Translations under genes and position numbers: made by a program
The notes under the pieces: generated by a model
Databases searched by the model: none
Told to the model about the DNA's origin: nothing
Seen by the model: the letters and a program-made list of their open reading frames with translations, nothing else
In this document: piece after piece, positions 19,729 to 31,134 of the stretch
How positions within the stretch are numbered: position 1 is the stretch's first letter
How the letters are laid out: every line of letters begins with the position of its first letter
Assembly: GCA_029532415.1 (NCBI GenBank)
Contig: JAQOTA010000034.1
Location: forward strand, 496,001-560,000
Source of the DNA: Marasmius tenuissimus
Lineage: Eukaryota; Basidiomycota; Agaricomycetes; Agaricales; Marasmiaceae
DNA: 64,000 bases
Direction of reading: 5' to 3'

Positions 19729-21000
19729 TCATTTAGCGGTATCAGTATAGAACGTCTCCGTCTGCCCATAACTGTCGTTGCCATATTTTAGAGACTGGCT
19801 CGCAGCCGCGAAAGAGCTAAGCTCTGTTCTGACAGCTGTGGATGTCGATTTCTTGATGTTAAGCTCATGACTACGACCGCTTGGTTCGGTCCTGAAGATT
19901 TGAGTCGAGGTTGTGGTCGTCCAGGCTTGCCCGCATGTGACGCGAAACACGATGAGGAGGGGCGCAATGCACTAAAGACATATGTAGATGAGGTTACGCA
20001 GGTTCCACGAGAAAGCTCCGCAACGTACCTGGACTTGCGAAAGCGGTTGTAGGAAGAGAGTCTGCTGAGGGATGTCGAGACCGAAAAGGACAATCCAGAT
20101 CAGCTGGAATCCTGTATAGAGCAAAGCCGATTCGACGATCATGGACGCGATACTGGTGTATTGTTTGCCGTGTCGGTTGCCCAATACCCTCGAGATCCTA
20201 TACCTGAAGGTGAGGAGGCGTGCGACGATGGCAATGGTCATCACGACGTTCAGGGCGAAGGATGACCAGAAGTATGGGATCGTGAAGTTGAAGTCTTGAG
20301 TCCAAGGTGAGCCCATCGGGGCCGATATCTGGATCAACCAGAGCAGGCCAAAAGCTGGGTAGAGTATTAGTGTCGACATTTTGAGGAGGCATTGGAGAAT
20401 ACATACCCCACGCATTGGCATAGAGTAAGCACGGAAACAGGCAGACCACCCAGAACGGGAGTCTACAGCCTTTGTACACAACGAGACATCGCCAGACCTT
20501 CGGTATCCGTGTCAATAAGAGCTAAGGCTTATTGGGATAGCAACTCACAACGACGGCGTCTGCCAGCCAACTTGAGACGACAAATCCAACGTTCCCGATT
20601 TCGGAAACAGGTATGGAGAAAAAAAGGGCCTGGAATGTGGCTGAAAATATATGAGTATGAATCGGAAAGTGCAGGGAATGGTTTGCTCACAAGGCCCGCC
20701 GGGGATGTTCCTGTAATCGACGAAGCTGTACTCGGCCATGGTAGAGTCTCCGGCCATGAACATTGTAGCGCAAAGGAAGAGCAGGACGACGTATACGAGA
20801 GAGACCGTGCGCAAAGTATCTCTACTCCGACCGAAGACGGATCTGAGGAGTGGACCTAAACATATCACAGTCAAGGTCAGCACGACCCCGTAGCCTACAC
20901 CGGTCAAAATGACCCCAATGAGCCACGCCCTCTCCAGAGGAAGGTTGTTATCAACCGGGTTAGGTTCCCAGGCGGGGTCTGGTACGAATACGGCGGGCAT
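19729..21000 (-). CDS. Orphan seven-transmembrane protein (Agaricomycete family), 5 exons
   Basis: Exons 21000-20691, 20640-20549, 20497-20407, 20354-20029 and 19971-19729 join to 353 aa. Seven hydrophobic helices are seen: AWLIGVILTGVGYGVVLTL, VYVVLLFLCATMFMAG, IGNVGFVVSSWLADAVV, RLPFWVVCLFPCLLYANAW, FALNVVMTIAIVARLL, YTGFQLIWIVLFGL and IAPLLIVFRVTCG. A short WRCLVVYKGCR loop and FRYRISRVLGNRHGKQYTSI follow the family pattern. The C-terminal tail is Ser/Thr-rich and hydrophilic. This group is common in mushrooms and often described only as membrane or GPCR-like protein; no ligand is known. Confidence 0.82.
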
Positions 21001-21688
21001 GAACGGCGTGCGGAAGTTGAGGGGGGGGAGTAGCGCTGAAGCCCGGGAAGTGGCCCAACGAAAGAGAAATGATTATCAAGAAGAGAATTCTTGCCGATGA
21101 TGATGATCAGCTTCCAACATGCACTTATTTATCGCTTCTGTAGAATCGCTCTCAGACCGTACGGAAGCACTCATTGAGACGAGAATGATAAATCCTTATA
21201 GTTATGTCGACCTGAGGAGATGAGATCAATCATATCATTCGACTGTCACTGTTCAGAAGCATGTCATGGAGAACCTAAGATCCCTTGGCCACATACAGAG
21301 GTAAGTCAGGACGTACGATTGTATAAATGTAAAGTTCAGTCTGACCGTTTTCAGTTCCAATTCATTCGATGTACCTTTGACGACCCATCGGAACATTGAT
21401 GCGGGTAGTCGACAAGAGAGAAGCCTGGACATGCCAACTTTTCAGATATATCGGGCCAAAGAGTAAAGCATGTGGTGGCCCAGGTTCGAGGGGATTCTGG
21501 CGTGGGAAGTGCCGGGAAGGCGAATTGTAAGGCACATTTTCCGTTTTGGCATTCATTTGCCCTCAAATCCGGTTCAAATCAGCTCGGCAATGCATCTGGG
21601 TTCTGACACCATCCTCTCAGTACCCCAAATCGCGTTTCACTGCACTCAGACTCGTATCAGGCGTGTCGGTAAGTTTTTATGAACCTCC
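21001..21688. other. Divergent intergenic region
   Basis: Upstream flank shared by the 7-TM gene (minus) and the next plus-strand gene. It has a short gatgatgatgatcagc run near 21097. No gene was seen. Confidence 0.4.
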
Positions 21689-22711
21689 ATGTCGACACAG
21701 TACACTCCGCTGGTTTCATCGGCATCCTCTGACGACTCTTTGGAGGCCGATGAGCACGTTGAAAAGTATACAGCTAATCCGGGACATCACCTTTGCACTC
21801 GTTGCGAGCGATCCGTAGAGCGCCCGTCCTCCTCCTCGCTCTCATTCTGGGCAATCATCGTTTCTCTACTCTCTGTCTGTGTCAACTGCGTCATCTTTCT
21901 CATCTCATCAAGCCTTCCTGCTTGCGCCGACCCGATGAAGTCAGTGACGAACGAAAATATACATCTCCTTCGTCGTCCCAGCCCCTTTATTGGCATGGAC
22001 AATATAACGCGGCCGGTGCCGGCCGTCCACAGGGAGTTCGTCAACTTCCCGCAGGTCATCCAACAGGTCGATGCTCAGCAACCCAAATTCGTCTACGACG
22101 ACGACCCTTTGCGGTATATGAGTGGCAGAGGACTCGTCTCACCTGAGGATCGACGCGTCCAAGTTACTCCTTCTGTGAGTTGCAAATGATAATGCCCGAT
22201 ACCTGAAAACTCACCTCGATACGCGATCCAGGTGTCCACGCTGATCCAATTTCGTGCAGTGGACTATGGGATGGAGAAGTGTGAACTGCATGTCCATTTC
22301 CCCGTCAGCTCGACAACGAATACCACCTCTCGGCCTTTCATGGTCTCGCTCCACCGACTCGACTCGTCCCTACCTCTGAACACGAGAACACTCTCCTTCG
22401 AAACGAAGCCCGTTGTGACTTCCACTTTGGCAGAACTTCGAATAAGTCCGGGAACGACTCAAGACGTTGATTGGTGGCAGCAATTTGATTGCAAGTGGGA
22501 CAAGTTGTTAACATTCGAACTGGCATGCTATAATCCCGGCAGACTTGGGAATAATGGTGATCCAGAGGGATGCTGGTTGGAGTGGTGGCAGGAGAGGGGA
22601 GGCAAGGATCCCAAACCAGGTGAGTCTAAGCTTCGATTTCCAAGAGAAATATAACTCACTCACGATCGAATATCCCAAGCGATCTATATCAAGCAGATAT
22701 CCACCGTATGA
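21689..22711 (+). CDS. Single-pass membrane protein of an Agaricomycete family, 3 exons
   Basis: Exons 21689-22174, 22232-22619 and 22680-22711 join to 301 aa. A polar N-terminal tail of about 50 residues has a small CTRC motif. Next comes one strong membrane helix (FWAIIVSLLSVCVNCVIFLI), then an outside domain with PFIGMDNITRP, FVYDDDPLRYMSGRG, VSPEDRRVQV and a beta-rich half containing MEKCELHVHFP. The last exon encodes only IYIKQISTV before the stop, as is usual for this group. I recognise the family pattern from other mushroom genomes but know of no assigned function. Confidence 0.8.
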
Positions 22712-23598
22712 ACACTTATTTTATCTCTATCGGATACTTTGTGCATCACATTGCCCCGCTGTAAGGCTGATTCGATCCTGGAAATTCAAAAGTCGAGTTC
22801 AATCGAGGCTGAAGGCTCGAGAGATGTTGAATCAGTCAAGTACTTATAACATAGCAGCTGACAGTGATCGACGTACTGAGATGCCTTCGTGGCCCAACAT
22901 TCTTGAAGTTCTGTCTGTATCATTTCCCCCGTATCGCCCAGGCAACCAACTTGAAGCCTCTTGAAGTGCAGCAAGGCCCGACGCTAGGCTAGCGCTGACT
23001 TTCTACCGCATTGTTATATGGCACCCCAGTCCGTTCGTATGGGATAAGTTGATCCCGAGGTTTTGGGTCACCGCAGGCACCGCTTATCCCACTCCAGAGG
23101 CTGGTATCCGATACCGCACCACACCAAAGGTCCACTTGGGGCGAGCTGTCCCACATTCGAGTACCAGGAGTTGTTGAGCGTTTCACTTCCGTCTTCCACC
23201 TTCATCGGAAGTGCGGAACCTTTCGGTTTGCTTGATGGTGACGCCCAACTCCTGCGGACGAGTCCCACATTAGTGGTATGCGTTACGTAAGCTCTATGTC
23301 GGTGAACCCGGCGGAGCGGCCATCATGATTTGCTGGTGACATACAGTTACTTGGTTCGTTGGCAGGCTTGGAAACGGACGCAGCCTTCGTAGTACAGGTT
23401 AACGAGCTGCCTGCGGTCTTTTTCTCTCTCTCCTCTATACCACAACCTCCAAGTTCATTACCGCTGGTGTGTCTCTTGTTCCTGTTTCAACCCCAAGACT
23501 AATCGAGATACCTTTCTGAACCATTTGACAGGCGGTGCCGTGGTCTTGTCTTTCTCTTCACTCTTTTTCTCGTTCGTTTGCGTCGTTGGTTCTCGGAG
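22712..23598. other. Intergenic, upstream of the ADAM gene
   Basis: No convincing coding frame. A pyrimidine-rich run (tctttttctctctctcctct, 23417-23436) and similar runs to 23575 precede the ADAM start and probably mark its core promoter and leader. Confidence 0.4.
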
Positions 23599-26500
23599 AT
23601 GATGTTTTCTCGAGTTATGTCGATGTGGTATTATGCGCTGGTCATCGCAATATTCATGCCTCCGGATCGTGCCACAGGTGAGTCTAATTCGGGTCTTCAT
23701 CGCCGGTTCAGCGGGGGAATAACCGACTTTTCCCCTCTCTTCGCAGCTCATAGTCAAGCCAATCGTCCATTGAAAAGATTGACACACCCTTCTACTCTCT
23801 CAATCGAGATATTGCCACGAACAAGAACATCACATTTGGAATCACGACACTTGGACTCGAAGACCAACGTTCTGCAGCATAGCGACTCGTTCAGACTGGT
23901 TCTAACTGCCTTCGACGAGAAATTCTACCTTCACTTACGTCCAAATGATCACCTCATCCATCCTGCAGCACGAATCACGTACATTTCACCTGAAGGCCAG
24001 AAAGAGAGTGAGCCTTTACTCCGTGAAACCGTCAAGGCATATCTCGGCGAGGTTATCCATGAATCCCACACCACGTCACGCATGCGCGAGGATACTGCTG
24101 GCGTTGCTCATTACAGCAATGGCGAAGGAGAACTCGGCTGGGCACGAATACTTGTGTGGCATCAAGGGGATGATACGGTTTCAGGAGGTTCGCCCGTGTT
24201 TGAAGGCGCGTTCAGTGCGCGAGGCGATATTTATCACATCATGACTAAGGACAACTACTTGAAGTCGAAAGGGGAATTAGATGTCGCACTCGGGGTCAAC
24301 AACGGCGGAGTCAGCGAGCTGGACGAGCATTTGGTGATTTGGCGAGATTCGGATCTCATGAACGCGGAGGAAGAAGCACTTGCAAAGGGGTTAGACGTCA
24401 AGGTCAAGCCACAAACTTGTGGGCACGATAGACTGGACTGGAACAAGAACCTCGATTGGAAGCAGAGCCCTCAGTCGGAAGGGGAGTGGCTCGATGTTGA
24501 TGCCTTCGATCCCTCTTTTGGCTTGGGCTCGCTGGGCAACTCCTCGTTGGTGAAAAGGCAAGGGGATGTTCAAGGCGACGGAATGTCTACGAAGTACGGC
24601 CCAGTTTTTCGATCGACCAAGTGACGCGCCAACCAACTCTTTACAGTTTCGTGAACAGTATCGGCAATAAGGATGGTTGTCCTACTACACAGAAGATTGT
24701 ATGTCTTGTCCCTGATCTCTTGCTTCAGTCAAGTTGACTAGTTTCGCAGCTTTTCATGGGAGTAGCGGCAGATTGCGAGTATGTTTCCAAATATGGATCG
24801 AAAGAGAGCGCCACGCAGAAGATCCTTAACGACTGGAACATGGCAAGCTCACTCTACAAGGTAAACTGGACTTCTTTTCGTCTCTTCCCACGAGATTGAA
24901 TGCAGTTGTCATAGAGCACCTTCAATGTTAGTCTCGGAATTGTGGAACTTCAAGTGCAGAGTCCCCAGTTAGTGCCCATTTGACTCGTACCTTCAAGACT
25001 CGCTCTAACTCGTAATCCTAGGTGCCCTGGTCAAGCAGATCCTAAACTGCCTTGGAACATCAACTGCGCGAGTGCAAAACTGGACGACAGGCTATCCATA
25101 TTTTCTCAATGGCGCGGGGACAAAGGCAACGACGGAATCGGTCTCTGGCATCTGATGAGCGGGTGTCCCACCGGTTCTGAAGTCGGAATCGCCTGGCTCG
25201 CTACTCTATGCCAACAAAGCGCCTCAGGGAAACCCGGATCTGTCGTTTCGGGTACGGGTGTCTCAACCGGTGGTCTTACGGAATGGCAAGTCATTGCTCA
25301 TGAAATTGGGCATAACTTCGGGGCAATTCATGACTGTACCGATGGATGTGAAGCCAATGGCGCTTCGAACTGTTGTCCCTTGCAGTCGGCATCCAAATGC
25401 AATGCCAATGCCAAGTTCATAATGAGCCCCGTCGCACAAGCAGGCGAGCAAAACTTTTCGGACTGTTCCGTTGGCAATGTCTGTGAGTAGACACCGCTTT
25501 TTCTGTATCCATGAAGCCTCTTTACTAAGGGACCCCAGGCTCATTGATGAAGGGTATTAGCGGTGGCAAGACAGACATATCATGTTTGGCCGATCCGGGT
25601 GCCACCACCCGTCAAACCATTTCCCTCAAGATGTGCGGGAACGGAATTGTCGAGCAAGGCGAAGATTGCGATCCAGGCGTCGGGAACAACTCCACCTGTT
25701 GTGATTCTGCCACTTGTAAATTCAAGAATGGAGCCGTCTGCGACCCGATGAGCAGCCCTTGTTGCACGGAACAGTGCGGATTTGCTGCCTCTACGCAAGC
25801 GTGCAGACCAGCGAGGGACGACCGGTGCGATACCACTGAGATGTGCACGGGCACTTCCGCCGCTTGTCCCAAGGATATAATGAAACCCAATGGTTTGGAT
25901 AGTTTTGCGTCCCGCTCGCCTCAACCTTGCTGAACTTGTCTGTGTGCCAGGTCAATCGTGCGGTGACAACGGACTTGCTTGCGCCAGTGGTCTGTGCACT
26001 TCGATAGCAGGTAAGAGATGTGCAATCACAATAGCTACCGTATCATGCTCATCTTGGACTGTGTGCAGCACAATGTCAGTCCGTGGGCTCTGCGATGGGC
26101 CTCAAGAACGCCTGCCCTCGTAGCGACAATTCCTGCCGGATTTCGTGTCAAGATCCGAATAAGAGTAATTCCTGCGTAGTGTTGAGCTCTTTGTTGGTGG
26201 ATGGGTCCCCGTGCGGTACGTTCGTTTAGTTTGACTTAGCACGCCGATGTCTCAACCGGTCCCTAGGCTTTGGAGGAATGTGCTCCAATGGGAAGTGTCA
26301 AGCTGGAAGTCTTCTCGAGACGGCCAAGGTGCCTTTTTACGCGCATTTCGTGACAGAATGGGGCTCACCATTGACCATAGGCATGGTACACGCAAAACCT
26401 CCAGATCGCCATTCCAGTTACGGTCGTTGCTGGTATATTGATCATACTCTTGACTATCGCCCTGATCAGATGTGCGTAGTCTTTCTTTCGATGTTCACGA

Positions 26501-26802
26501 CATTTTTTTCACTTACCTGATACTCTTCAGCCATTTGCGGGTGCATGAATAGAAACAAGCCATACAATGAACCCACCGTCGTATCCAACATGGGCACGCA
26601 TCAACGGCTGGTCAGTGACCCCATTGCGGGCTTGCGGGGGGCGGGACCATATCCCACATACATGTCAGTACCCATTCCTCCCTCGACTTAGCTTTATTTG
26701 TTGAACGTCACCACTAGGCCTCAACAGCCACCTCAACCGCAACCATATAATACCAACCCTCGATCTGACTGGGTTGACGAGAGGATGTATAATGGGCGAT
26801 AG
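23599..26802 (+). CDS. ADAM-type (M12B reprolysin) metalloprotease with disintegrin domain and TM anchor
   Basis: Cell-surface zinc protease of the fungal ADAM group. Early exons are 23599-23677 (signal peptide, MWYYALVIAIFM), 23747-24593 (propeptide) and 24647-24698. The catalytic domain follows over several exons, with the zinc site HEIGHNFGAIHDC near 25300 and a downstream IMSP Met-turn. A Cys-rich disintegrin-like region begins CGNGIVEQGEDCDPG (about 25633). A cysteine-rich stretch follows to 26290. The TM exon gives NLQIAIPVTVVAGILIILL, then a short Pro-rich cytosolic tail ends MYNGR at the stop (26800-26802). The propeptide end KRQ near 24555 may be a furin-like site. At least eleven introns are needed, and some 3' boundaries (25930-26700) are approximate. 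Family position and domain order are clear; substrates are unknown. Confidence 0.88.
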
Positions 26803-27703
26803 AAGTAACGTTAATCTCGAGTCTTGGATAGATGGACGTTTAGTCTATGTAGTTTCTTCATGTGGGACATTTTATCCGTTGCATTATCTATACCAAATCT
26901 TCATCGATGCTATCTGCTTAGTGCTAGCTTTGCTTTCTTGTCTGCCATTGGACGTTGAGTCATCGCCAGGGCGTGTTTTGTCGACCCTCCGTGATAGTAG
27001 TACATGGAGCGATGGATTGTCGAAATAATATTGACTTTTGGCTGACGGGACTAACAGTAGTGTCGTCTTCCGTCCAGAGGATCGGGGATGCATTACTCTT
27101 ACCAGTGCCACGATGTCAGGTACTTAGCTGAGTCAAGTTCGGGGTACATAGTAATAGTATGATCAGGCTTGCCGTCAATCCTGGGGCCTGACGTTTGACA
27201 GAATCTTGCAAAGCTATTAGCACAATTGAGGGCCCAAATGAAGGGCCACGTCGAGACCTCGGGTATCTCATTCTGTCGTTACTTGCACTGGGACTAAGTA
27301 CAGGAATGCAGCGCCAAACTCGCAACCAAGGCTTCCAGTCCGAGATTCCATCAATGATATTGAGAAACACTTGGATATGGTTTGATTAATTCCAGCACCT
27401 CGCCAGGACACTATCGCGAGGTTGGAGCAGCGGACGCTGGGGTGCGAACCATTTGCACCGAGGCCACTTGAAGAAGTTCAGTACTACTCGGATACTAGCC
27501 AGAGTGGAAGCCACCCCTTCGACATTGTTCAAGGCATTCGCAACTTGCAAATACAAACGATAGCTCGATTAAATATACAATGCCCATGGCAGTAGTTACT
27601 ATCCGTTGCGCGACTCCTGTTGTGCTCCAGGACCTATAGATAAATCAGTACCGTCGACCGTAGAATTTCAACCCGTCATCTCACCATTTGTCGATGTGAG
27701 CTT
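26803..27703. other. Intergenic, nothing recognised
   Basis: Only short frames of mixed composition between the ADAM gene and the first small peptide gene. No repeat or RNA gene was recognised. Confidence 0.4.
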
Positions 27704-27882
27704 TCAAGGGCAAGGGGCCACAACACAGCTGTCATCGGAGCTCTCTGTAGAAGAACGTCGTCAACAACGGCTAGCTTGATAGTCAATTTGTGACGCGTAC
27801 CAGATTCGACATTACCGGGGACTGGGGAAGCAATGACGGCCGCGGTCAAGCAGGCGAGGGCGATAAGGAGTTTGAAGTGCAT
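27704..27882 (-). CDS. Small secreted peptide 1, C-terminal CxxAPCP
   Basis: Exons 27882-27801 and 27744-27704 join to 40 aa. A clear signal peptide (MHFKLLIALACLTAAVIAS) leaves a mature acidic stretch of about 21 residues ending SCVVAPCP. The 56-nt intron has donor GTACGC, a TTGAC branch-like site and acceptor CTACAG, in phase 1. Without splicing, the frame gives an unrelated 68-residue ORF. Splicing is supported because the neighbouring gene ends in the same CxxAPCP and has a phase-1 intron in the same place. A TATAAAA lies about 65 bp upstream. Function unknown; options are an effector-like secreted peptide, a signal, or a precursor of a disulfide-linked or modified peptide. Confidence 0.65.
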
Positions 27883-28660
27883 CTTTGCTTTGTCGACACG
27901 AAGACGAGGATGGTGATGTCCTTTTTACAAGTCCAGAGCCTGGTTTTATACTCGCACTTGTTTCTTTGAAGATGGGAGATGCTGCGGCTGAAATCCAGAA
28001 AACTCCGAGGTTCCCATCGTTGCAGGTATGCAATCCAAGAGAGAAAAGCCGCCTCTACATGTGCAAGGGGTTCCGAAGGAGTTAGATTCAGCGAACGCGC
28101 CGAGAGATGAGCTGTCAGACTTCGGGATGAGCGACAGCGGGAGGAAAGATTCCCAAAGAACGCGTACCCAGTCTGGGCGGTCACAACGCGTTGCTATATA
28201 TGATTCGGTGCACATGGTGCAAAATCGATGACCTTTTCTTGACAATTACGGTTCTTTTCAAAAGCTCGTTATTAGATCGAACAGTTGATCTCTAGGATTT
28301 CTAGGTCAGTAATGTCACGATATCGGATACGAGCTGTCAGATACCCACGTAGGAGGGGTCAATTATGTGGAGAGACCTGATGTTGAAGGGGATTAGACCC
28401 TTTTTTCGGTGCTCTGTGAGAGCACTGATTCCTTGTGATAGTAGTCGCTTTCGCAATAATGGGGTTTTATATTGGATTTTCTCAAACAGTGATACATGCT
28501 TTCCATAAGACAGCCTTTGTCTCAAACGGTGAGTCGGTGAATGGTACCAGTACCGAGGAGCTTGCGCAAGGGATCAGCGGAGCCTACAAGGAGTCGGTAG
28601 CAGGAGGATTATGTACCGTAGAGTGAACCTTGATAAACGCTGGGTTAGCCCGTTCTGCAT
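27883..28660. other. Spacer between the two small peptide genes
   Basis: Holds the promoter of peptide 1. Overlapping ORFs on both strands (27846-28245) look like shadows of each other. A plus-strand frame at 28435-28626 starts with a hydrophobic run but lacks the CxxAPCP end, and I do not call it. Confidence 0.4.
27944..27950 (-). promoter_or_regulatory. TATA box of small peptide gene 1
   Basis: On the minus strand TATAAAA lies 62-68 bp before the start codon, a normal spacing for a fungal TATA promoter. It supports real, possibly strong, expression. Confidence 0.55.
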
Positions 28661-28843
28661 TTACGGGCAAGGCGCTTCGAAGCATCGTTGGTTCGTAAGG
28701 TCTGCTCCGATGGCTGGTGAGCTTTCGAGCCTCTCAGCGGTAGTGAAGGATTTACCCTGTGTCTGTTCTGTGTTATCCGTAGGAATTGAGACAACCACAG
28801 GGACGATGGATAGAAAAACGAGGGTAAGGACTTTGAGCTTCAT
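28661..28843 (-). CDS. Small secreted peptide 2, C-terminal CxxAPCP
   Basis: Paralog of peptide 1, on the same strand about 0.96 kb away. Exons 28843-28756 and 28713-28661 give 46 aa. If the 42-nt intron (donor GTAAAT, acceptor CACCAG) is kept, the frame stays open and gives 60 aa, so both forms are possible. The signal peptide is MKLKVLTLVFLSIVPVVVS; the mature part ends RCFEAPCP. The phase-1 intron position matches peptide 1, while the mature middle is unrelated in sequence. That is the pattern of a family with fixed ends and a fast-changing core. A CATAAAAA element lies 37-44 bp upstream. Function unknown. Confidence 0.62.
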   Translation of the reverse strand: MKLKVLTLVFLSIVPVVVSIPTDNTEQTQGKSFTTAERLESSPAIGADLTNQRCFEAPCP

Positions 28844-29911
28844 GTGGGATTTGATGGTGCTGAAACTCTTATCGAGAGGTTTTTATGAGTTGTCGTTCTC
28901 TCTTGGAACTATAATGAAAAGGCCGACTTCAATCGAGCTTACGGAAACGAGTGAAGCAGACTTACACATCACACTGGCAGCTGCATGTTGATGGCATTGT
29001 CAAGACGTGCTCTGTTCCACCCAGTCGAGTTTGACAGTTATTTTGATTGTTGCCTATCATCATGGAGTATTTTTGAAGAACGACGTGTGTGGGCTAGATA
29101 AATGATCCTAAGATTGTCGCTACATACGCGACTGGTGCGATCAGTCGCTGAATGCAGCTGCTGCGACTTGATGGCCTCAAAAGGTCGTTAAACAGGGCAT
29201 GTCTGTCTACAAGAACAGTCCGTGATAGCAGAGGACGACAAGGCGTTAGAGAAAACAGTCAGTGAGTGTGTGTTCCCCACTTCGTGCGTTCTCCCAATTG
29301 GCCCGAGGACTTTGATATGGCCTGGAAAGCAAACACGACACACATAACCTGAGAAGTCTCTGAGCGAAATATCGTTGAACCGCTTGGAGTCGACAAGGAA
29401 GCTGGTACGGAATGACTAGGGAAGAGGACATCCTTGAGGAAACAGAGCATTTGAGCCGTTTTAAGACCCGAAATGCTTTGAATTCGAAACAGGGTAAGAT
29501 GCAGTAAGTACTGACTCCTCGGGTCGGACGATTTAACTTCCCTCGCGATCGTGTACCATATGAATCGAGAGCCCTCTCTAGAAATTGAACAAACAGTTCC
29601 GTACGCCCGAAAAAGCTCGGTGAATTGAATCTCGATGAGGCTTCATTGAGGCAGATAGACGCAAAAACAACGTTCATGGGTCAGGATAGGAGCCTTCATC
29701 TTCAGGATCGAGTTGACAACGACATCGCGGTCGAAAGCAGAACTGACAACATTGTGCACAGCCACGGCTCATACTTCAAGCTTGATTAATCATTGCCCTC
29801 CTTGTTCCTCAGCTACTCGAACCAGTATCTCAAGCTACGGCTTCGATGCACAGGCAGCACTGATGTGTGTTCGTTTTTTCTTGATTTTTGGATGCCTTGA
29901 CCTGTCATTCA
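28844..29911. other. Intergenic, nothing firmly recognised
   Basis: Holds the promoter of peptide 2, including CATAAAAA at 28880-28887. ORFs on both strands at 29246-29988 have no recognisable domain. A plus-strand reading (about 29815-30058, ending FPAWDSLSRR) could be small coding exons, but I could not build a full gene. Confidence 0.35.
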
Positions 29912-30427
29912 CTATGATTTACAATCTCGATACCCAACCCAGGAAACTATACAGCTCATCCACGATCTTCTCCGACATGCCTCCCTAGTATTCAAAGACA
30001 GGGGCCGAGAAGTCACATCTTGTATCTTCCCCGCTTGGGATTCGTTGTCCCGGCGATGATTTTCTCTCGAAGACGGCTCCGAGTTGTACCACTCCTCTGC
30101 CAGAGCACAAAGCAGCTCGAACACGCCCGGTGAAGCTGGAAAATAGACTCCTGGGGTAGTTTCGAGATTCGGGGGATACATTCGATTCTGCAACTCGTGC
30201 AGCACGACTACAAGTGGTATCTGTGCCCGTTTGGCTTCAAGAACTTGTGTCTGGAATTCGCGCAAGCTGTTGAGGGAGGGAGATTGTGCAGGAATCCTCC
30301 GAGACAATGCTCTGCGTGACGGAGGGAGGTTGGCGGGTCGTCGAGGGTACTCTGACGAGCCGGACCTTTTGGGGCGCGCAGATGGCTGTGGACAATCATA
30401 CGATGGCTCAGAAAGGCTGCTGGACAT
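29912..30427 (-). CDS. Possible ORF whose start codon lies in the transposon target site
   Basis: Open frame of about 171 codons, starting MSSSLSEPSYDCPQP. Its ATG lies inside the GGACATC target-site copy next to the KDZ element. The middle (IPLVVVLHELQNRMYPP, then GVFELLCALAEEWYN) looks protein-like, but no family was recognised and the other strand is also partly open. If real, the transposon has cut it off from its promoter or 5' exons. Confidence 0.35.
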   Translation of the reverse strand: MSSSLSEPSYDCPQPSARPKRSGSSEYPRRPANLPPSRRALSRRIPAQSPSLNSLREFQTQVLEAKRAQIPLVVVLHELQNRMYPPNLETTPGVYFPASPGVFELLCALAEEWYNSEPSSRENHRRDNESQAGKIQDVTSRPLSLNTREACRRRSWMSCIVSWVGYRDCKS

Positions 30428-30428
30428 C
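30422..30428 (+). repeat. Target-site duplication, left (GGACATC)
   Basis: Seven bases identical to 44747-44753, directly outside the terminal inverted repeats. Confidence 0.75.
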
Positions 30429-30774
30429 CACCTAAGCCTCCCATCAAAACCCACAGATAAGTGGCCCAGAATTGATTGTACCTGACCACTCACCTGTAGT
30501 CTCTCTCGTTGTGGCTCTTACCCGCCTGGAGCACCCGTCAAGTCCGCCAGGACTTCAACCAGCCTGTATGGTGAGCTATTGCAGCTGTGTCATTGCCCTC
30601 GGTATCCTCCGAGCTTCACGTGTACGGGAAATTGGTCTAGACCTCCCGACTCCCGACATTCCCGCCGCCTGTGAATATCCGAGCGAAAAAGGCCGTTTGG
30701 TACAAATAGAAAACAAATGACATTGGAGGGGGTGCAAGACGGTGAAAATGCACCCTCTCGACGTCATCAAGTCC
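30429..30774 (+). repeat. Left terminal inverted repeat of the KDZ element
   Basis: The first 148 bp are identical to the right end in inverse orientation. Another ~200 bp are homologous but diverged, ending at a shared acgtcatcragtcc. Short ORFs seen here and in the right copy look alike only because the DNA is repeated. Confidence 0.88.
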
Positions 30775-31134
30775 GACTACAGGAGATGGGAAAGCCGAGT
30801 GAAGGAGGGCGTTTGGAGAAGGTACTATTGGCAATAGTATTAGGGATAGCATCTAATTGGCGTACACAGTAGATAGATTGACAATTAAGAAGAGGTAACC
30901 AGCAGGCTTTGGAGGCGAGCCGCCAAAGCCTTTGCGAAACCCAACTTTACCTCGACCTTACGTCCGACAATCACTGCTTTGTCATCCCCCATCATGAGTT
31001 CGACTGGGTTCGACTCGGGTGTACCGATGACTCTTGAATGTTGTTATCATGCTGCCCGTACGCTCGCGATGAACATGTCAATTCCTCGCAAATGAGTACG
31101 TATTTATCTATCTGTCTATCAATTACATGCCGAC

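Noticed and set aside
27676..27882. Unspliced 68-codon reading of small peptide gene 1
   Set aside because: The spliced form gives the same CxxAPCP end as its neighbour, with matching intron phase; the unspliced tail has no such support.
28435..28626. Plus-strand 63-codon ORF with hydrophobic start between the peptide genes
   Set aside because: It lacks the shared tail, has no promoter signal, and its composition suggests chance.
29713..30058. Plus-strand ORF pieces ending FPAWDSLSRR
   Set aside because: Protein-like, but I could not find a start and first splice that keep the frame, and the opposite strand is also open. Left as a note, not a gene.
30208..30489. Frame with a membrane-like FWATYLWVLMGGLGG stretch
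   Set aside because: It starts inside the transposon end and runs into the flank in a frame with no homologue I can name, so it is probably chance.
30472..30720. ORF similar to one at 44488-44703, looking like a duplicated gene
   Set aside because: Both lie in the terminal inverted repeats of the KDZ element. The likeness is that of the repeat DNA, and there is no recognisable protein domain.
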